Assembly: GCA_017996175.1 (NCBI GenBank)
Contig: JAGOHK010000045.1
Coordinates: 1 to 36,065 of the forward strand
Direction of reading: 5' to 3'
Source of the DNA: Leptospiraceae bacterium
GTDB lineage: Bacteria > Spirochaetota > Leptospiria > Leptospirales > Leptospiraceae
DNA length: 36,065 nucleotides
Shown here: in pieces, positions 34,277 through 36,065 of the stretch
How positions within the stretch are numbered: position 1 is the stretch's first letter
Layout of the letters: each line of letters starts with the position of its first letter
Program-made: the position numbers and the translations under genes
Notes under the pieces: generated by a model
What the model was told of the DNA's origin: nothing
The model's database searches: none
What the model saw: the letters and a program-made list of their open reading frames with translations, nothing else

Positions 34277-35452
34277 ATGAAAGCAAATATAGTCATTGTA
34301 GGATTATCGAAAGTAACCGCCAACCAAATAAAAAAAGAATTACAGAAATGCACTGCGAAGAATTCGTTTGAGATAAATCAATTTACAAATGCAGAGGAAG
34401 CTTTAAAGCTCGGTGGGGAATTTTCAAACATTCTTCTCTGGGAAGAAGGAAAAGAGGAGAGTTCTTACAAATACTTTAAACAACTAAAGAAAAAATTTCC
34501 TGATACAATTACGATTCTAATTTCCAGTGGAAAAATTGAAACGATAGTCGAAGAGGTGAATCGAGAAGGTTTATTTCGAGTAGCCGCATCCGATTATAAA
34601 GTTTCCGAATTGGTAAAGTATTTAGACGAAGCAATCCTTAGATGGTTAGATTTACAAAACCAAAAAAAGAAAGTCTCTGGAAATGATAAAGAAGCCCTGC
34701 AAAAAGAATTATTAATAGCCCAAGAAATTCAAAAAAACCTTTTGCCAAAAGACTCTCCAAATTGGAAAAACCTAGACTTAGCTTGTTATAGTGAATCGGC
34801 AAAAAACGTAGGAGGGGATTTTTATACTTACTTTGGAATACAAAATGATCGAACACTTATCAGTAAACACCTAGTAGCCGTTGGGGATGTCTCCGGTAAA
34901 GGAATCTCGGCGGCGCTTCTTATGGCGACTTGTCTTTCGCATATCGATAACTCGATGAAGTTAAATTTAAAACTTACAGAGAGAATGACTTATTTAGATG
35001 CATTGCTCGTTCCTTTTACTAAACCACAAAAACAAAATTGTGCACTTTGTATGATAGAGTTAGTAGGGGTTAATACCAATCATGCGTTTCTTAAAACAGT
35101 CAATGCCGCGTGTATTCCACCTTATATCAAACGAAAAGATGGAAGTGTAGAATCCGTTTCTGCCAAAGGATTTGCACTTGGGCAGGGATTAGGAACTCAA
35201 TTTGGTTATAAAGAAAACACAATCGGAATTCAAAAAGGAGACATGGTTATCCTAGTTAGTGATGGAATTATAGAAGCGAATAGGGAAGGAAACGATCTAC
35301 TTGGTTTTGAACGGTTTCAATCCATATTAGAATCCGGTCCCAACCAATCTTCTCGTGAAATGTTACACCACATCCAAAAACAAGTTCAAAGTTTTACAAA
35401 CGGTTTTGAACAACACGACGATATGACCATTGTGGTTGTTAGGTATCATTAG
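34277..35452 (+). CDS. SpoIIE/RsbU-type PP2C phosphatase with degenerate receiver domain
   Basis: 391 residues. Residues 1 to about 120 have the alpha/beta order of a response-regulator receiver (ANIVIVGLSKVTANQIKKEL, SNILLWEEG, TITILISSGK, SDYKVSELVKYLDEAI). The phospho-acceptor Asp is replaced by Trp in NILLWEEG, and the first acidic pair is missing. A coiled-coil-like linker with QKELLIAQEIQKNLLPK leads into the PP2C domain, whose metal-binding Asp motifs are intact: NVGGDFYTYF, VGDVSGKGISAALLM and ILVSDGIIEANREG, then HDDMTIVVVRY. Such enzymes dephosphorylate anti-anti-sigma factors in partner-switching control. No kinase or STAS gene is adjacent. GGAAG is 8 to 9 bases before the ATG. Confidence 0.9.
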   Translation: MKANIVIVGLSKVTANQIKKELQKCTAKNSFEINQFTNAEEALKLGGEFSNILLWEEGKEESSYKYFKQLKKKFPDTITILISSGKIETIVEEVNREGLFRVAASDYKVSELVKYLDEAILRWLDLQNQKKKVSGNDKEALQKELLIAQEIQKNLLPKDSPNWKNLDLACYSESAKNVGGDFYTYFGIQNDRTLISKHLVAVGDVSGKGISAALLMATCLSHIDNSMKLNLKLTERMTYLDALLVPFTKPQKQNCALCMIELVGVNTNHAFLKTVNAACIPPYIKRKDGSVESVSAKGFALGQGLGTQFGYKENTIGIQKGDMVILVSDGIIEANREGNDLLGFERFQSILESGPNQSSREMLHHIQKQVQSFTNGFEQHDDMTIVVVRYH

Positions 35453-35512
35453 GGTTTTTATTTTATCTTCCGTTTGCTCAAATAGCTGATCTGTATTTTT
35501 ACAATGTATTAT

Positions 35513-35532
35513 TTTTTTCCGCGAGGAAAAAA
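35513..35532. terminator. hairpin with GCGA tetraloop after the phosphatase gene
   Basis: TTTTTTCC (35513-35520), GCGA, GGAAAAAA (35525-35532): 8 base pairs closed by a GNRA tetraloop. It lies 60 bases after the phosphatase stop. No U tract follows on the plus strand; on the minus strand it lies beyond the rpmA 3' repeats. It could mark the shared 3' end. Confidence 0.4.
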
Positions 35533-35610
35533 GGAGTTAAGGACGGTCTTTTTATGAAATTATTAGAGAGATTCTAAAATTTATAAATAGAAAATGAATA
35601 GGACCAAGCT

Positions 35611-35708
35611 CCCTTCGACGAAACTCAACGCTGCTTCCGAGGGGCGCAACATAATGCTCAGGGAACAGCCATTTAAACAAAATTCAACGAGTCCGCTCAG
35701 TGAGCGGA
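35611..35708. repeat. palindromic intergenic repeats (REP-like)
   Basis: Two GC-rich palindromes sit in the gap between phosphatase and rpmA. CCCTTCG (35611-35617) pairs with CGAGGGG (35638-35644) with one G-U. TCCGCTC (35692-35698) pairs with GAGCGGA (35702-35708) around AGT. GCTCAGGGAAC between them and CCCTTCGAC are common repeat words in bacterial intergenic DNA. The minus-strand reading GTTCGGCTCCGCTC resembles the arms at 7250-7363. They probably also serve as the rpmA terminator. Confidence 0.55.
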
Positions 35709-35727
35709 GCCGAACTGCGCCCTAAAA

Positions 35728-36000
35728 CTAAGCCGCGACAGTAGCTGCTTTAGGAACGATGGAAATCTTTTGTCTTTTTTTGTCAAAGTATCCAAAAGTT
35801 ACAATTCCGTCTACAAGAGCAAATAGAGTATGGTCACGACCAACGCCTACATTTGTTCCAGCTCTGAAAGTGGTTCCTCTTTGTCTCATGAGGATGTTAC
35901 CAGCCTTTACCCATTGACCACCAGATCTTTTAAGACCGAGTCTTTGCGACGCTGAGTCTCTACCGTTTTTTGATGAACCGCCACCTTTTTTATGTGCCAT
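35728..36000 (-). CDS. rpmA: 50S ribosomal protein bL27
   Basis: 90 residues. It starts directly [20 protein letters not shown], followed by [20 protein letters not shown] and [18 protein letters not shown]. The N-terminal tail reaches the peptidyl-transferase centre. There is no cleavable leader of the FFASKKG kind found in Firmicutes. AGGAG lies 7 bases before the ATG. The gene is the last of its operon here and is followed by palindromic repeats. Confidence 0.98.
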   Translation of the reverse strand: MAHKKGGGSSKNGRDSASQRLGLKRSGGQWVKAGNILMRQRGTTFRAGTNVGVGRDHTLFALVDGIVTFGYFDKKRQKISIVPKAATVAA

Positions 36001-36009
36001 TTTAAACTC

Positions 36010-36065
36010 CTAAGTATTACTTTCTACTAACTGAATTTCTTCAGGGTACTGCTTAAATAAATTGT
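36010..36065 (-). CDS. tail of the gene upstream of rpmA, possibly Prp protease, partial
   Basis: The minus strand is open from the window edge to a TAG at 36010-36012, reading NLFKQYPEEIQLVESNT. The stop is 9 bases before the rpmA start codon. In many bacteria the gene between rplU and rpmA encodes Prp (YsxB-like), whose C-terminus has a similar YP..I.. pattern. Only 17 residues are visible, so the name rests on position and a short resemblance. Confidence 0.4.
   Translation of the reverse strand, partial: NLFKQYPEEIQLVESNT

Noticed and set aside
35554..35577. Seven-codon ORF (MKLLERF) after an AGGAG-like site, possible leader peptide
   Set aside because: No gene follows on the plus strand, so there is nothing for it to regulate, and the spacing is too long.
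1..36065. CRISPR arrays, tRNA or rRNA genes, insertion-sequence transposases and prophage genes
   Set aside because: No regular direct-repeat array, cloverleaf, rRNA segment, transposase or phage structural motif was recognised on either strand.

Overview
The window is low-GC DNA that reads as a chromosomal segment of a Leptospiraceae spirochete (Leptospira or a close relative). The evidence is a radical SAM/SPASM protein of the type known from spirochetes, a short Ala/Thr-rich lipoprotein with a loose spirochete-style lipobox, an LPS pathway gene (kdsA), a PabB-PabC fusion, PilZ and SpoIIE-type signalling proteins, and the arrangement of the ribosomal protein genes. This is inferred from gene content; no rRNA or tRNA gene was seen. 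Most of the window is ordinary core genome, broken by short accessory and repeat-rich stretches.

Layout. 1-3110 (minus strand): a UbiA-type prenyltransferase cut by the window edge, preceded by a Kef-type cation/proton antiporter. 3227-5699 (plus): pyrG and kdsA, so CTP supply sits next to Kdo synthesis. 5766-8178: an accessory island with a nucleotidyltransferase/HEPN pair whose HEPN partner looks internally deleted, an exported Cys-rich protein whose 5' end is formed by an inverted repeat, a small ankyrin protein, several repeats, and a run of RNA stem-loops just before panE. 8179-9204: panE.

9197-17348 (minus): one long gene string, rpsF-ssb-rpsR-rplI-dnaB followed by four tightly packed genes. 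These four are a SurA-like chaperone, a radical SAM/SPASM protein with an N-terminal region that resembles a sugar nucleotidyltransferase, a cytidylyltransferase-PseG fusion, and an exported TPR protein. The last four overlap one another by 4 to 11 bases and look like a translationally coupled unit for making or attaching a surface sugar. This is the best candidate for an under-described system here.

17611-19458 (plus): a quinone-oxidoreductase-like MDR enzyme and two small membrane proteins. 19467-21697 (minus): a DUF4256 protein and an orphan AAA+ ATPase with an unrecognised N-terminal half. 21813-26422 (plus): rplM-rpsI-recX-alaS-yajQ, a translation and DNA-maintenance cluster. 26516-30195: a divergent pair of a helical-repeat protein of unknown role and a soluble lytic transglycosylase. 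30438-33202: a small lipoprotein, the PabB-PabC fusion for folate synthesis, and a PilZ protein behind a consensus promoter. 33435-35452: a MaoC-type hydratase, a tiny exported protein and a SpoIIE-type phosphatase with a degenerate receiver domain. 35453-36065: palindromic repeats, rpmA (bL27) and the tail of the gene upstream of it, probably Prp.

No gene-free stretch longer than 300 bases exists. The larger gaps (about 6361-6609, 7366-7609, 7967-8178, 30196-30437, 33203-33434 and 35453-35727) hold the repeats, hairpins and possible gene remnants listed below.
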